A stretch of 64,000 nucleotides of DNA from Pampus argenteus. Taxonomy: Eukaryota > Chordata > Actinopteri > Scombriformes > Stromateidae. The stretch is from the NCBI GenBank assembly GCA_036937835.1, contig CM072864.1, positions 20,879,501 through 20,943,500 on the forward strand. The letters run 5' to 3'. Every line of letters begins with the position of its first letter. The stretch's first letter is position 1. A model generated the notes under the pieces. That model was not told where the DNA came from, did not search any database, and was given only the letters and a program-made list of their open reading frames with translations. The position numbers and the translations under genes were made by a program. Of this stretch, positions 50,766-62,938 are shown piece by piece.

Positions 50766-53700
50766 GTAAACACTCGGTTTTGGACTGCAGGTTGGACAAA
50801 ACAAGCCATATGAAAATGTTCAAAAAACTAATATTAAATATTAACAGAATACTCCATAAAGAATACAAAACTATTGTTAGTTGCAATTAATAAATACCTT
50901 TTCAGGCTGCAGTGTTCTGTGGGGATGATCTATAGCTGCTTTCACATTTGGCTCTGTTGACACATCTGTATCACCTGTCTGAGCCTGCGTCACACACACA
51001 CACAGAATGGCATTTTCAAACAGAGCCAGAGGATAAATATGTAGACTAACAGCAGGGGTGAAGGAATCAGAATAGATATAAATTCTTCCATCTAATTGCT
51101 CCTCCAAATCAAAAATGTGTTTTTCTTCTTGTTCCTACAGTTGGATGTTTGAGCTTCACTTTGCTCATTGAAAATCCAATTTTACAAGGCGAAGATGATT
51201 TGTGACATCACAAACAGTTTGATATACATACTGGTCCAGTATGTAGTTTACACAAATGTGATGTGGAAACATGAAGCCTCTAGCACACAAACTGGCCTTC
51301 ATAGTGAAGTAGGAGACATTTTGTGTCTAATGGTTACACTTCTGAAATTAACAACATTTTGGATTCTGGAAGACAAACAGTAGATGTGACATTAAGGATT
51401 TTGAAATAGATAAATCAACTTTTTATTTTGTAGAAAAACCATATCAGACACAAATTATTCAGAGTAGAATATTTTATATACACATCTTAAAACTGGCCTG
51501 GAGGGGATCTTTAAAAATACACCCCCATACCTGAAATAATCCCAGATTTAGCACTAAACTGTAAATTTAGATATGCAAGTGTGTGAATCATGAATCTGTA
51601 TCTGTTGAAAAGGGTTTCAGTCATTGTTAAAGAGGCAATTTAATTGTTAATTTTGCATCTGTGAGTGTGTGTTTGCATCCTCACTCTCTGGTATTCCTCC
51701 TTGGCCTTGCTAAGTAGTTCCAGGATGTCCATGGGTCGTGGTTCTGCAGCACCATTGGTCCTCCTCGGCTCTGCCCGCTCTGGTGATTCCCTCTGGGCAT
51801 GGTCTGCTTCTAGTTTCACAATCCTGGGGGAGAGCATATTAAAATATTGATTATGTACACAAAGTATTGTCACGACAAGGTCAATTCCTTTGTTTTTTTT
51901 GTACACTGAAGACATTTGGGTTTCAGATCAAAAGATGAATATGAGACTAAAGTTCAGAATTCCAGCTTTTATTTCATGATATTTACATCTAGATGTGTTA
52001 AACAACTCAGGAGAGATCACCTTTTCTTTGAACCCACCCACTTTTCAATTGAGCAAAAGTATTGGAACAGACATTATTACATTAACTTAAAGTGAATAAC
52101 ATTTAATATTTGGTGGCATAACCTTTACTTGCAATAATTGCATTTAGCCTGTGACCCATTGACTTTACCAGACTGTTGCATTCTTTATTTGAAATGCTGT
52201 TCCAGGCCTTTACTGCAGCCACTTTCAGTTGTTTGTTTCTGGGGGTTACTCCCTTCAGTCTCCTCTTCAGGAGGTAAAATGCATGCTCTATTGCAGTAAG
52301 GTCCGGTGAGTGACTTGGCCAGTCCAAGACCTTCCACTTTTCACAAGTCCTTTGTTGTGTTGGCAGTGTGTTTTGGGTCATTGTCTTGTTGCATGATGAA
52401 GCTTCTTTTTCAGTACGTTCCAAATTGTTAGACTATGCCCAATGTTTGTGCAATAGCTCTGATCGATCTTACCTCAGCTTCAAAATGGTTTGCTTTTCTC
52501 CTAAAGCCAAAAACAAGAACTATTTAATATTTCAGTAATCAATATAAAAGGCAACACCTGAGCAACTAGAAACACCCATCAGTCACATGTTCCAATACTT
52601 TTGATCACTTGAAAAGTGGGTGTGTTCGAAGAAAAGGTGCTCTGTCTTCAGTTGTTTTAACACATCTAGATGTAAATACCATGAAATAAAAGCTGGAATT
52701 CTGAACTTCAGTCTTATATTCATCTTTCGATCTATAACCTAAACGTCTTCAGTGTACAAAAACAACAACAAAGGAATTGACCTTGCGTTTCAATACTTTT
52801 GGAGGGGACTGTATTATCTAACTGTTTTGTCAAATTTGCGTTGAACCACCATCACTCAACAATCCATATCAACAATCCGGCTACTTACTTGACCATTAGC
52901 TGAGCGATGCGTTGACAGTCCCTCTTGTCATAGAACCAAATACTGTAGATACCCACTGCAAGAAAACACAAATACTGTATATTATATTTTGTTTACACTC
53001 ACTGCGTTATAGTCCAAAAATCAGGCCGGAACAGTGGCCGTGGTTCTGTTTATACTTCATCGGGTCATGGTCAAGGTTGTCAACGCGTAAAGTCATACAT
53101 TTTGGACATGGACAAGTGATAAAATTTACGTGACACAGATGTGGAAAGTATAATATGGGCTTCTGTTCTCTTCTCTCAATGACTACAGCCACAGAACTGC
53201 TTTAAGCTCAGAGCTCAGTGCAAGCACATCAATGTAGTTGCATGTGCAAGTCAGAAGAAATTAGAAGAAAAGACATTTGCGGGTTAAAGTTTATGTTAGT
53301 GGAAAGCATGAGTGAAATACTTTCTCACTATAATAGAAGTGCATGGTTCAGTTACATATGTGTGAAATTGACTACTTGTTTCTGTAGAGACAAAAGTTTT
53401 CAATGCATGTCCTTCCTCATAAAATGTTTGTAAAGCAGATTTTCTATTGTATATAATATTCTATATAATCCATAGTATTTAAAATCCTTGCAAACCCTGT
53501 CTTTGAATTTTATAGTTTTGTAAACTGGAGTGAAATATACACAGTTTCATTTGTGTGTGTGATGAAATACTGGCGCATTCAAGGTCCCTCAAGAGGCTGG
53601 GATAACCTAGCAACCTAAATGTTTGCCTCACTGCAGCGTCAACTGCGACCAAGGGGAATACGGGTGGGTGTAAACAGGTGTGTGTGTGTGTGTGTGTGTC

Positions 53701-56700
53701 CAAGTACACAGGTCTCTCTGAACAGCACTCTACAACTTTGAACACACTAGTCAGCCTTGGGAAGTGACTTCACCAGCACTTAAAGACAGAAATAACTGTG
53801 TGGCGCGTTAATTATCGACATCTCTGAAGAATTCATCCTCCCAGTGTTGGACTCTTTGCTCTTCAATAATCAAACTCATATCTTGCTCTTCATGGTTCGC
53901 AGCAGACTCTTAGAACATCTTGGAGATATTTCTCTCTCTCAAGAACAGGAACCTGGAGTCTATACCACAACAACAACAACCACATCTTCACAAGAGATAA
54001 ATGATCAAAAACAAACAGAAGCAGTAAAATATTGACAAATTCATGTCTGAGAAGAACTAAAGGAACTTTGGACAAGTGGAATGAAGAAAACCTGTGAGTA
54101 AGAGAACTACACTACCAACAGACGGATTAAAAACCAGGAGGACACCATCAGAGACTTTTTACTCCGACCAGTTTTCCTGAGGTGGCAGCTGGCAGTGGTG
54201 GGAATCATCTCCATCACAACCTGAGGAATATTGTCAACCAGTGTACACAGTTTTTAATTGTCTGCAACTCAACTCACCCTGAAGAATTACAAATGATAAA
54301 AGCAGCACTTGAACTAATGTGAAGCGACCGGAGAAGCTGCTTTGGCCTGAATACATAAAAAAGAAATTGCATCATGTCTTCCATACCGACCAGGTTGATC
54401 TGCAAACCAAGTCCAAAAGGGGAGCAGTCTCCTTTGACGTTAACCCTGGCCATGTTATTTTTTCTGATAAGCAAACAAATGGGAAAGCAATCAAATTCTT
54501 TATTCATTGCTGTGATGAAACTCTTCGTCAGACTTCTGATAGATTACCTCGGTGGCAGCGCAGTCAGTTACTTTCTGAAGATCTGAGAAATTTCAGCACT
54601 CCATTTATTTCACCCGACTTCCTGTTGAACTTTTTCTATAAATCTAGAGGACCGGTACATCTTTGGACAAAGCCATCAGCAAAAGCATAATATTTTAGCA
54701 AGAGGTCAGATTCATAATCAAAGGTCTTTTTGGCTGCTGCCCCAATGCAGAACGACCTTAACTGTGGTCGAACCAAGCTGAAACTGTTACAGTCTGATCG
54801 GCTCGCGTGTGGTCATGAGTAGAGAAGTCTTCTCAGAAGACGATTTCTTATTTATTGCAACTCCAAGGCGGCAAGATGACTTCAAGCAAAAAGGAAAAGA
54901 AATGTTTCAGAGAACACTGGCGAAGTGTTTGTCCGGCGTTTTCAGAGGTACCACTGTGTTCTGTTACATTGTGTGTGTGTATGTGTGTGTGTGTGTGTTT
55001 CTAAAGTAGACGTCACAAACACCTATACTACGTCCTTTCTGACATGTGCACAGTGGGTGTTTTTTCTGTGATAGAGCTGTGTTTCATGGTAGTTGAACAG
55101 AAAGCCGATAATGCTTGATCTGTTGCACAGCATTTGCAAACGGTTGCATTCATATAAAAAGGGACATCTCTCACATTTCTCCTCATGCAGATTCTTAAGA
55201 CGATTAGACGATTCTGATATTCTGATTATTATAATCGACTATTGGCCGCTGATGTTTTTCTATTTTTATCTTCTCAAGAACCATGAAATACTTAAAATAC
55301 TGAATCTCAGACATTAAATAATAATCTACAATTACGTCTGATTTCAGTCCACACTGATACAGAAATATATGTGCCTCTACTGCACACCTAGTGTTTTAAA
55401 GGACTTATTTGATTTAATTCTACAAAATGCTCACAGTTGCCGTTCCTGTAGAGCAGGAAAGGATCCTGCAGCTGGAACTCGAGGTCTTTGTTGATGGGCT
55501 CCACCAGGTTCTCTGTGCTCAGTCGGTTCATAATGGTGAAGCCATGGTGAGGGGAGGCAGACCTTAGACAAACAAGGACAGACACTGTAAAATGATGTTC
55601 ATTCAGTAGACGCTTTAAGGTCTTACTTTAACTTAAATGACTTGGGTTTTTTTTTTCTTGTGACCTGAAATTTTTCTTTTCACTTGCATTACGTTAAAAT
55701 ATAAATAATTACATTACTATAGAGAAAAAATAAGTAATATAAATTGAAAAAAAATAGACATATGGCCATTCTAACCGGGACCAAAATGATACAACATTTT
55801 ACACATCTTATAAAATCCTGACAGCAGTTTCCTGTCAGTTTTTATATTTATTTTAAAACTATTTTACATGGTCATTCCAAAGTCCAGATTTGAGTTTTTG
55901 TCATTGAAACAGTTTGCCTGAAAATGTGAGAGGATATAAAAATGTTAATATCTTGAAACATAAAGCATAGCCTTTTAGCTTGGCTTTTTATTTGTGGCCA
56001 ACATATACTTTTCTAATGGTGTTTAATCATCATTCTCTTGTTTTAAATGTTTATATTTGTGATATTTTCTGATTTAAACTGGCACATCTATGTTATTGTT
56101 TTTTTAATTTTTTTTTGTTCTATCATTTTACTTTTCAGGTGCATTCAATTGTTTTACAGTTAATAGTTGTACTGCCGTTATTACTTATGAGACATGTGTA
56201 AAGCACTTAAAAATTTTTTTTAATAGCAGCAGTCGCTTATTTAATTTGACCAAGAGCCAAAAAACAGCTGAGAAAAAATAGAGAAAAACAAACAAGTCTT
56301 CATAAATGAGACGTTATTTATTTATTACATATTTATCATTCAATGTGATTTATTTTATTTTATTCTAAATAGTTTCTGGTTTTGGACAATCACACACTAT
56401 CTACTGATGAACTCCTGTAATATAATATTTATTTGTTTGTTTATACAGATTGTGGCCTACACTGTTTATACAGATTATGCCACTGCACTTTAGTTTGTTT
56501 TATTTGTTTATTGTGTTTGTATTTTTATTCATATTCTTATGTATATTTTAGCTCTTTTTATTCTGGACTACTGTGGCACCTTAATTTCCCCTCGGGGATA
56601 AATAGAGTTATCCATCTATCTATCAATATCTACACACATGCGCAGAATAAGTGAAACGACATCGCAAAGACAAGTAAACCAGTAAACAAGCTTCACGGTC

Positions 56701-57278
56701 GTCGTGTTAAATCAGTAAAAACACTTTACATTACTTACCTCGTATAAACAAACAGGGTGCCCTCAATTTCGGTCTTCTCCTACAGTGAAAAATTATGTTA
56801 TTCGTCATTAACAACAATAACAGTAACATCAAATCCCTGATGCAAAACGCGCTGAACGTTAGCAACAAACGCAGACTGTGGTTAGCCAACGTTAATGCTA
56901 GCTTACAAAAACAAGGCTAACTTAATGTCAAAACTAAAACTTAACAGAAGGACAATATTATCTAAACAGCGTGTGTGTCTGAGAACATATCTGAAATACT
57001 TACAGTTTGATAAATACTGGTATATTTCGTGGTATTGTTATGTTGTTTTTAATCAAGGAGCTAACATTAGCATGCTAAGATAATACTTTTTGGATTGGCT
57101 ACACGCTTACACACATAAACAGTTTTGGATATTCTGACAAACGTACCCATTCATTGGCTTTAGAGTTGAAGTTGTACAGAGCCACCTGGCCGGTAACATC
57201 GAGCAACTTGTTTATGTACGGGTCTTGTCTCTGTAGAGCTGCTAAGCTCATCATATGTCCTGCGTTAGCGGTCTCCAT
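49484..57278 (-). CDS. dcp1a: mRNA-decapping enzyme 1A (DCP1A)
   Basis: Activator subunit of the cytoplasmic DCP2 decapping complex, acting in P-bodies in 5'-3' mRNA decay. Coding exons in transcription order: 57278-57147, 56779-56739, 55562-55435, 52955-52889, 51823-51685, 50984-50898, 50605-49994, 49887-49678, 49564-49484; phases agree and give 498 aa (human DCP1A 582). Residues 1-125 form the EVH1 domain (words MSLAALQRQDPYI, VALYNFNSKANEW, EGTLFVYTR, LLYRNGN, IYSIWFYDKRDC). A Pro/Gln-rich low-complexity middle follows, with VVKQITVEELFGSSIP, the short helical motif of DCP1 proteins. The C-terminal trimerisation region is LQETLIHLIKNDPDFLGAIH and YLQSLSK. The domains and the position next to tkt and cacna1d (as on human 3p21) identify DCP1A rather than DCP1B. 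Confidence 0.95.
51861..52811 (-). mobile_element. Dead Tc1-like transposon with long terminal inverted repeats
   Basis: About 210-220-base inverted repeats (51861-52069 and 52589-52811) share words such as CAAAAGTATTGGAACA and ACATCTAGATGTGTTAA. The right end terminates GGGACTG next to a TA, as for Tc1/mariner insertions; the left end lacks its outermost bases. Between them, on the minus strand, lies the C-terminal part of a Tc1-type transposase: QQDNDPKHTANTTKD in one frame and DWPSHSPDLTAIEHAF in another, so a frameshift separates the catalytic residues. The N-terminal DNA-binding part is absent. It sits in the dcp1a intron between 51824 and 52888. Confidence 0.85.
53839..54960 (+). other. 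Cluster of unexplained open frames in a dcp1a intron
   Basis: On the + strand, opposite to dcp1a, several frames have ordinary protein-like composition: 53844-54035, a stop-interrupted stretch with RDFLLRPVFLRWQLAVVG near 54150-54220, 54319-54690 (123 codons, with SFDVNPGHVIFSDKQTNGK) and 54809-54950 (SREVFSEDDFLFIATPRRQ). The region is less AT-rich than its surroundings. I do not recognise the protein. It could be a decayed retrocopy, an unfamiliar retroelement, or an exon set of a nested gene. No inverted repeats, poly-A tail or clear splice pairs were identified. Confidence 0.3.
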
Positions 57279-57329
57279 CTTGGATGTGATTGTTGCTCCC
57301 GCACGGACGGATTTCTGCGGACACTTGTA

Positions 57330-57337
57330 ACTTCCGG
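57330..57337 (-). promoter_or_regulatory. ETS-type site just upstream of dcp1a
   Basis: ACTTCCGG on the + strand (CCGGAAGT on the coding strand) about 52 bases before the dcp1a start codon. It is typical of broadly expressed gene promoters and probably lies at the transcription start. Inferred from sequence only. Confidence 0.45.
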
Positions 57338-57657
57338 CTCTCCAAAAAGTTCCCAACACTTTTATTTATTTATTTATTCCGCAGAGATTAATCTCAAATG
57401 GCATTTAGGTCATTCCCAATTTATTAGAGTGCCCCTCAAAAACAAATGTTTGTAGGAAATGAGCCTTGTGATCTTATCCTTAGCCAGCGTGTTTTCTAAA
57501 ATGACAATAAAACAAACTATATAAGCTATAAATAAATAAATACAATTAATGCTCAACAAAATCTGTGATGACAAAAAAAAAAAAATTTTATCTGAAGGTA
57601 CAAACCTAGAAACAATGGACTGTAATTTGGCCAAATAAGATCACTGTTGTATAGGCT

Positions 57658-57757
57658 TTAAATTAAATTAAATTAAATTAAATTAAATTAAATTAAATTA
57701 AATTAAATTAAATTAAATTAAATTAAATTAAATTAAATTAAATTAAATTAAATTAAA
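57658..57757. repeat. (AAATT)n pentanucleotide array
   Basis: About twenty perfect copies of a TTAAA/AATTA pentamer in the dcp1a-cacna1d spacer. The lack of mismatches suggests a recent, unstable array. Confidence 0.95.
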
Positions 57758-58393
57758 CAAGTAGCGACACAACCTATTGAGTTTAGCTATAGCCTTTATA
57801 TCATAAAGAATAACTGAAGAGAAAACAAATTGTATTAAGTCCACCATCAGGAAAGGTCAAAAACTGCCTGAAAATTTTGCTGTAAATTCAAAATGGCCGA
57901 CTTCCGGTTGGACCTATGGTGCATTTTTAGCTCCTCAAAATGAGATTGAATTCACCAAATAATAATAATAAAATCTCTTAGTATAACAAAAGGGTTTCAC
58001 ACACCGCTTGGGCATCTGATAATAAACAGTCCATGAATGTAGATGGGAAGACAATTCAAACTCAGTGTTCTATTTTTATTGTGATTATTTGGTTAGAATA
58101 CCTCCATTAGGAAAATCATATAGCCTATAAACTAAAAACCCCAACAATTTCTGATCTGTTATTATTTGTCCCACACTGAGCTGCTGCTGCTTGCTTCACT
58201 CTGTTGCGGGAACATTGGAGCAGGATTATATTGGAAGGATTACGCGCTGCCGGTTATCCTCCATACAGGCACAGGTAATCCAATCACTGGTAACTTTCCA
58301 GCCAGGCTACGGCGACTCATTTCCTCTCAAATAACGGCGAAGTGAGGGCAAAGAAAGGAGCTATGAGGCCCCAAAAGCGAGCCAGGTGACAGA
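57758..58393. other. dcp1a-cacna1d spacer
   Basis: No exon is visible before about 58190. From there to 58430 the DNA becomes GC-richer and leads into the candidate alternative first exon of cacna1d described below. Confidence 0.4.
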
Positions 58394-58427
58394 ATGCCGT
58401 TCATTATAAGAGGAAGACCCCTGAGAG
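58394..58427 (+). CDS. Candidate alternative first coding exon of cacna1d
   Basis: An ATG opens a short frame (MPFIIRGRPLR plus one base) that ends at a consensus donor GAG|GTAAGT. The phase (one base left over) is exactly that needed by cacna1d exon 2 at 61723, so splicing would give RG-AQYASNK. Human L-type channel genes use alternative first exons, which makes this plausible, but no homology supports the 11 residues. Confidence 0.35.
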
Positions 58428-59179
58428 GTAAGTGAGGACAATAATCTGAAGGCCTTCGTGTTCTGTACATTTTATTTTGTTATATATTATTATTATTACA
58501 GTAGTCCTAGATGCATCACTTTGTGTTGTATCATAGGCAGTAACTAAGTGAAACAGAACAGACTGAAAGCCTCTGATTCAGCATTTATATTAATGTATTT
58601 ATGGACTGTGAATAGCAGCTGAACATGACAGCTACAACATTAATGCAACGACTATTGACGTGTTTCATGTGTTTGGTGAATATTATTCATTTGTATATGA
58701 TTAATATGACAGTAGTGTAACAGTTTTCCACTAATCTGGAAGGTTAGTGGAAATGTAAGATGACATTGAATTGAAACATTGAAAGAAACTTCAGTTTCAC
58801 ATGTTGTGGGCCTATAATCTGTCTTAATGCTACTTTTGAATATTGTTTTAAACTAATCTACACATAAATATATGTTTAAAACATCAGAGGATATACTCTG
58901 GATCTATAGGATATATAGGATATACTTTCAGACAGAACCTTGCGAGTGTTTATAATACAAACAATATCAGTGCAATTTATGCTCTTTATGTTTCCTTTAG
59001 AGGTCTATATGTCCCCATCACATATAGAACAAAGCCTCTTATTTGTTACTTTAGTGTCTAAAAAGCATAAATCATGAGTTGAGATATTTCATCATTGCTT
59101 CTGCGGTTATAACGAGCAGCAACAGGTGTATTTTTTGTTTGTTTTGTTTGTTGCCACCATTTCATATCCAGTGAAGTGA

Positions 59180-59482
59180 TTGCTCCAACTTGCGGCTGCA
59201 GCCGCAGGCGGGATAATTGACAGCAGTGGATTGACTGCTGCTGTCAGCGCGTCCTCTCGGATCCGCCGTGAATCTGCAGCCAGACACCCGGATGTGGCGA
59301 AAATGTTTGGCGCTCCTCTCTGGGTTTGCGCTCCTCTCTGGGTTTGCGCTCGGAAAAACATTTTCTAATTCAGGTTAACAGCTCGGTTCAGGATCACGCG
59401 TCGACACGGTTGGATGTTTTTCCTTTCCTTTTTCCAACGATGAGTTGGATTTAAAACGGATCTTTTCAATGTGGATTCGAGG
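59180..59482 (+). promoter_or_regulatory. cacna1d promoter and 5' UTR
   Basis: A CpG-containing region preceding the main start codon. It includes a 21-base direct duplication (CGCTCCTCTCTGGGTTTG repeated at about 59310-59350). The transcription start is not determined. Confidence 0.4.
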
Positions 59483-62400
59483 ATGCAAGAAGCAGATGAA
59501 CAGTCAGAAGGTAAAAAAAAAAAAAAAAAAAAACCGTGCGTGGAGCGCAGGAGGAGAGTTGGAGCGCAGCGAGAGACGGAGGGAGAGAAAGGGGGGAGAG
59601 AAAGGGGGGAGAGCGCTCGTTTGCTTTATGATCTTTATGTCTGTTTATTCTGGCTGGTTATTTTTTGACAAGTGTCCGCTTCTATTACGTTTTTTTCCCC
59701 CAACTTGTTTTAGTCCACAGATTGAGGATTAATCTCGTAGATGCTTGTTGCAGGCTGCGTGATCGCGATGACAGCAGTTATACAATCCGCTGGGAAACGA
59801 GTTGCGGCTACTTATCCGAAAAATGCTTGACCGTATATTTGTTGTAAAATTAAAAGTGGTCTCTCTCAGGAGACGTATGAGACAGGATGCTTTGGACTGT
59901 GTGCACCATTTGAATGAAGTGAGTGGCGCTGAAATAACTTTTTGAGTCCAGTTAGTTAAAAAAAGGGGTTCAAACAAACAACTTTACTATTTAAAAAAAC
60001 AAAAAAAAAACAGGTCAAAGTAAAGAATATCAGCAGAGTCAACAGTTGTTCTGGCAGCTGTGACAGATGTGGGACGTCTAGCAGCAGAACTGTTGGGATC
60101 ATTCCTGTTACATCCCACAAATATCACACAGGCTGTGATCATCATTAAGTAACAGGCTGCACTTGTCATTTTGTACCTAATATCTTTTTAAAATTAAAAT
60201 GTACTTTTCTCACAAATGTCTTGTTCATACTGACTTCAAGGTGAACTCAAGTGGAGCTGCATGCTCTGAAATGTTCCACATTGGTTCCACTGATAACATT
60301 TTCAAAACATTACTTTACTCAGTAGCCTGTTTATCTTTTAAAACGCATGTTTCACTTCAGTAACTTCCATGAGACAAAGCCTGACCTTAATTAAATAGAA
60401 TACAAATGAAGGAGAAAAAAAAAGACTATCAAAAGACTAATAGATCAAAGATTAAAGATCAGGAATCTGACGAGGAATTTGGCCCTGCTATTCTTTACTG
60501 AATACACTGTTTTCCTTCATACTCGGGCTGAAAACTTGTGATGCTCTTCAGATACAGACCGTGATCGTCCAGTCACACAAACTCTCCAGAGGAATCTGTG
60601 TTTTTGTCTTGGTCATCTCAATGTGAGAGCTGTTTATGTTTTAACATTTCATGCTGAAGTGAAATGTTGGTTTGTTGCTGCGCTGCAGAGTTGCAGTGAG
60701 CCAGAGAGAGACTGTGTCAAGGGCACCGTCTTTTTTTTTTTTTTTTTTTTTACTCGCATTGATTTTAATGACTCTCTCATTCATGCAGCCTGTGCTGCCT
60801 GTTCTGATCCCTTAAAACCAGTCTTCATCCTGTCTGTTGCATTGTTCATTTCTGCATGTTTCATGTTTTCCTCTCCTGTTCTTTTTGTATGAAAGGCAGA
60901 TATGAGCATTTCTGTTCATATTAATATATGTTTTATTATGTAATAACATATGCTAATATTTGATTCTTGGATCATTTTTCAGTCATTTGGATCTGCCAGT
61001 GTCCAAAGTTTTTGAGTGTAGTTGTGGAAAAAAGAAAACTGCATAAGGAATGACACACACGACGGGTGTCACAAACTTTTTCAGCATCTTGCTGAAATTA
61101 CAAACCTTCATTTTGATTTTAAACATACCTTGTTTAAAAGAGTTGGTGTTGACTTTGTACAGGCCACCAAGTTTTCTTCAGATGATATTCTCCCATCATA
61201 CAGGTAGCGCTGGCTGATAAGGACAAAGTCAAATATCACAATATTTTTGACCAAATACCTCAATCCTGATAACGCAACAATATTGTAGGGGTGACCATTA
61301 ATGCTTTCACATAATGTTTACACAATGAGATGTTTGATAAATAATCATCAGTAATGTGGATATAATGACTACGTGGGTAAAGGCAAATAATGAAACAGCT
61401 AGAACAGTCTGGTAAAGTTTAGACTTTCCCAGAAAAAACACACCAATATGCAATATCTTGATATTACAATATCCAAAATCTAAGACGATATCTAGTCACA
61501 TATCATGATATTATAAAATATTTAGTATAATATTAATTATACTGAAATATAAAGTTTCTCCCATAGTTCTGTGTTATCTGTGATGATGATCTTTGCAGGA
61601 GCTTTTAGTCCCTGCACGTACTGTAGATGCTAATAAACACAGTCTCAAAAAGTATTCATCAGATTACTGCATACATGTTCTTTATTGTATGTCTTTTTCT
61701 GTCTCCTATTCTCTCCCTCTAGGGGCACAGTATGCCAGCAACAAAAGGACCACTCCTTCTGCTAATGCCACGGCACTTTGGTCAGAAAGCCACACCCGTC
61801 TGCACCAGCTCCATCCACCTGATCCCCTGCAGGCCCCGGCCAGCACTGGCAAGCCTGCCGGCTCCGCCTGTGGCCTCGTCGGAGCCAACAGTGGCATTCA
61901 GGGTCCTGGCGGGACTGGTGGGGGTGTCAGCCCAGTCCTGGCTTGGCATGCCGCCATTAGCGCTGCCCGCCAAGCACAGGGCGACGATGTTGCAAAGCCC
62001 GACATAAGTTCACAGCCCTCAGTCTGCACCACTGGACCAGCTCCTGTGGGTTCACTGGCGCAGAGGAAGAGGCAGCAGTACGCCAAAAGCAAAAAGCAGG
62101 GTGGATCCACCAACAGCAGGCCGCCCAGAGCTCTGTTCTGCCTCACCCTCAACAACCCGATCCGCAGGGCCTGCATCAGCCTGGTGGAGTGGAAGTATCC
62201 TTCAGTCTGGAGAGAGGCACCGGTTGAGTGTTTAGGTGTCAGAATGGATTATGTTTGTTTGTATGGATATCATGTTTCATAGATTACAAGATGGGTGGGT
62301 TTTGGGAGTCAATGAATGAAGTTTAACAGTCGGTGAAATTAGGAACCAATTTATTGTTGGAATGAAAGCAGCCTGCAAGTTGTTGGAGCGAATATATGAA

Positions 62401-62750
62401 TTTAGATAAATTTACAATTAATTAGCTTTTAAAATAACAATGAAAGCATGGAGACTGTTGCAGACAAAATGCAGGGATTCACCTAAGTATGACAACACAA
62501 TTCAAATAAACACTGCTGCCATCAACTTCAGTGCTCAAAGCCTTGTAAGTCTAAGAATGCACTTCACAAAGCGTCACAATTGTCTTTGTTTTCAATGTCT
62601 TTCTTTAAGATAACTGTTTTCCTTAACAGTTTGCCTTTTTCCAGACCATTTGATATCTTTATATTGCTGTCTATTTTTGCCAACTGTGTGGCCTTAGCCA
62701 TCTACATCCCCTTTCCCGGAGACGACTCCAATTCTACCAACCAAGAGCTG
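59483..62750 (+). CDS. cacna1d: L-type calcium channel alpha-1D (Cav1.3), N-terminal part
   Basis: Pore-forming subunit of a plasma-membrane voltage-gated calcium channel. Three coding exons lie in the window: 59483-59510 (MQEADEQSE), 61723-62194 and 62645-62750, in phase, 202 residues; the gene continues past the right edge. Exon 2 encodes the cytoplasmic N-terminus with [14 protein letters not shown] (Trp84, Ile88), matching the calmodulin-binding NSCaTE element SWQAAIDAARQA of Cav1.2/1.3, then [14 protein letters not shown] and [18 protein letters not shown]. Exon 3 begins the first transmembrane segment IS1, [20 protein letters not shown], then [12 protein letters not shown]. The start residues resemble human CACNA1D, and tkt-dcp1a-cacna1d linkage matches human 3p21. 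Exon 2 has a Gly/Pro/Ala-rich insert not in the human protein. Confidence 0.92.
61207..61520 (+). repeat. Dispersed repeat, copy 2
   Basis: Diverged reverse-complement partner of 1105-1388, here in intron 1 of cacna1d. Shared blocks include ACACAATGAGAT, GATAAATAATCA and TCTAAGACGATAT. Non-coding. Confidence 0.6.
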
Positions 62751-62864
62751 GTGAGTAATAAATCAACAAGGTACTACTACCTGTACTGCTTTGTGTCTTT
62801 GGTGATGAGATGTCAGTGCCTCCATGAGGTTTACCAGGTTATTTGAGTACAGTACAGTACTATG

Positions 62865-62882
62865 CGTCCCTGGGTGGGCTCA

Positions 62883-62921
<39 letters not shown>

Positions 62922-62938
62922 AATTGCCACACAGAGAC
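62865..62938 (-). pseudogene. Decayed tRNA-Asn(GTT) copy
   Basis: Same 74-base body as the gene at 63781-63854, with the anticodon arm intact (CTGTTAAC). The T-loop cytosine 56 is changed (TTT for TTC), and the D-arm start is altered (GTGTGGCAATTGG instead of GTGGCGCAATCGG). Probably non-functional. Confidence 0.75.

Noticed and set aside
59469..59510. ATG at 59469 (MWIRGCKK) as the cacna1d start
   Set aside because: It is out of frame with exon 2; the ATG at 59483 is in phase and its residues resemble known Cav1.3 starts.
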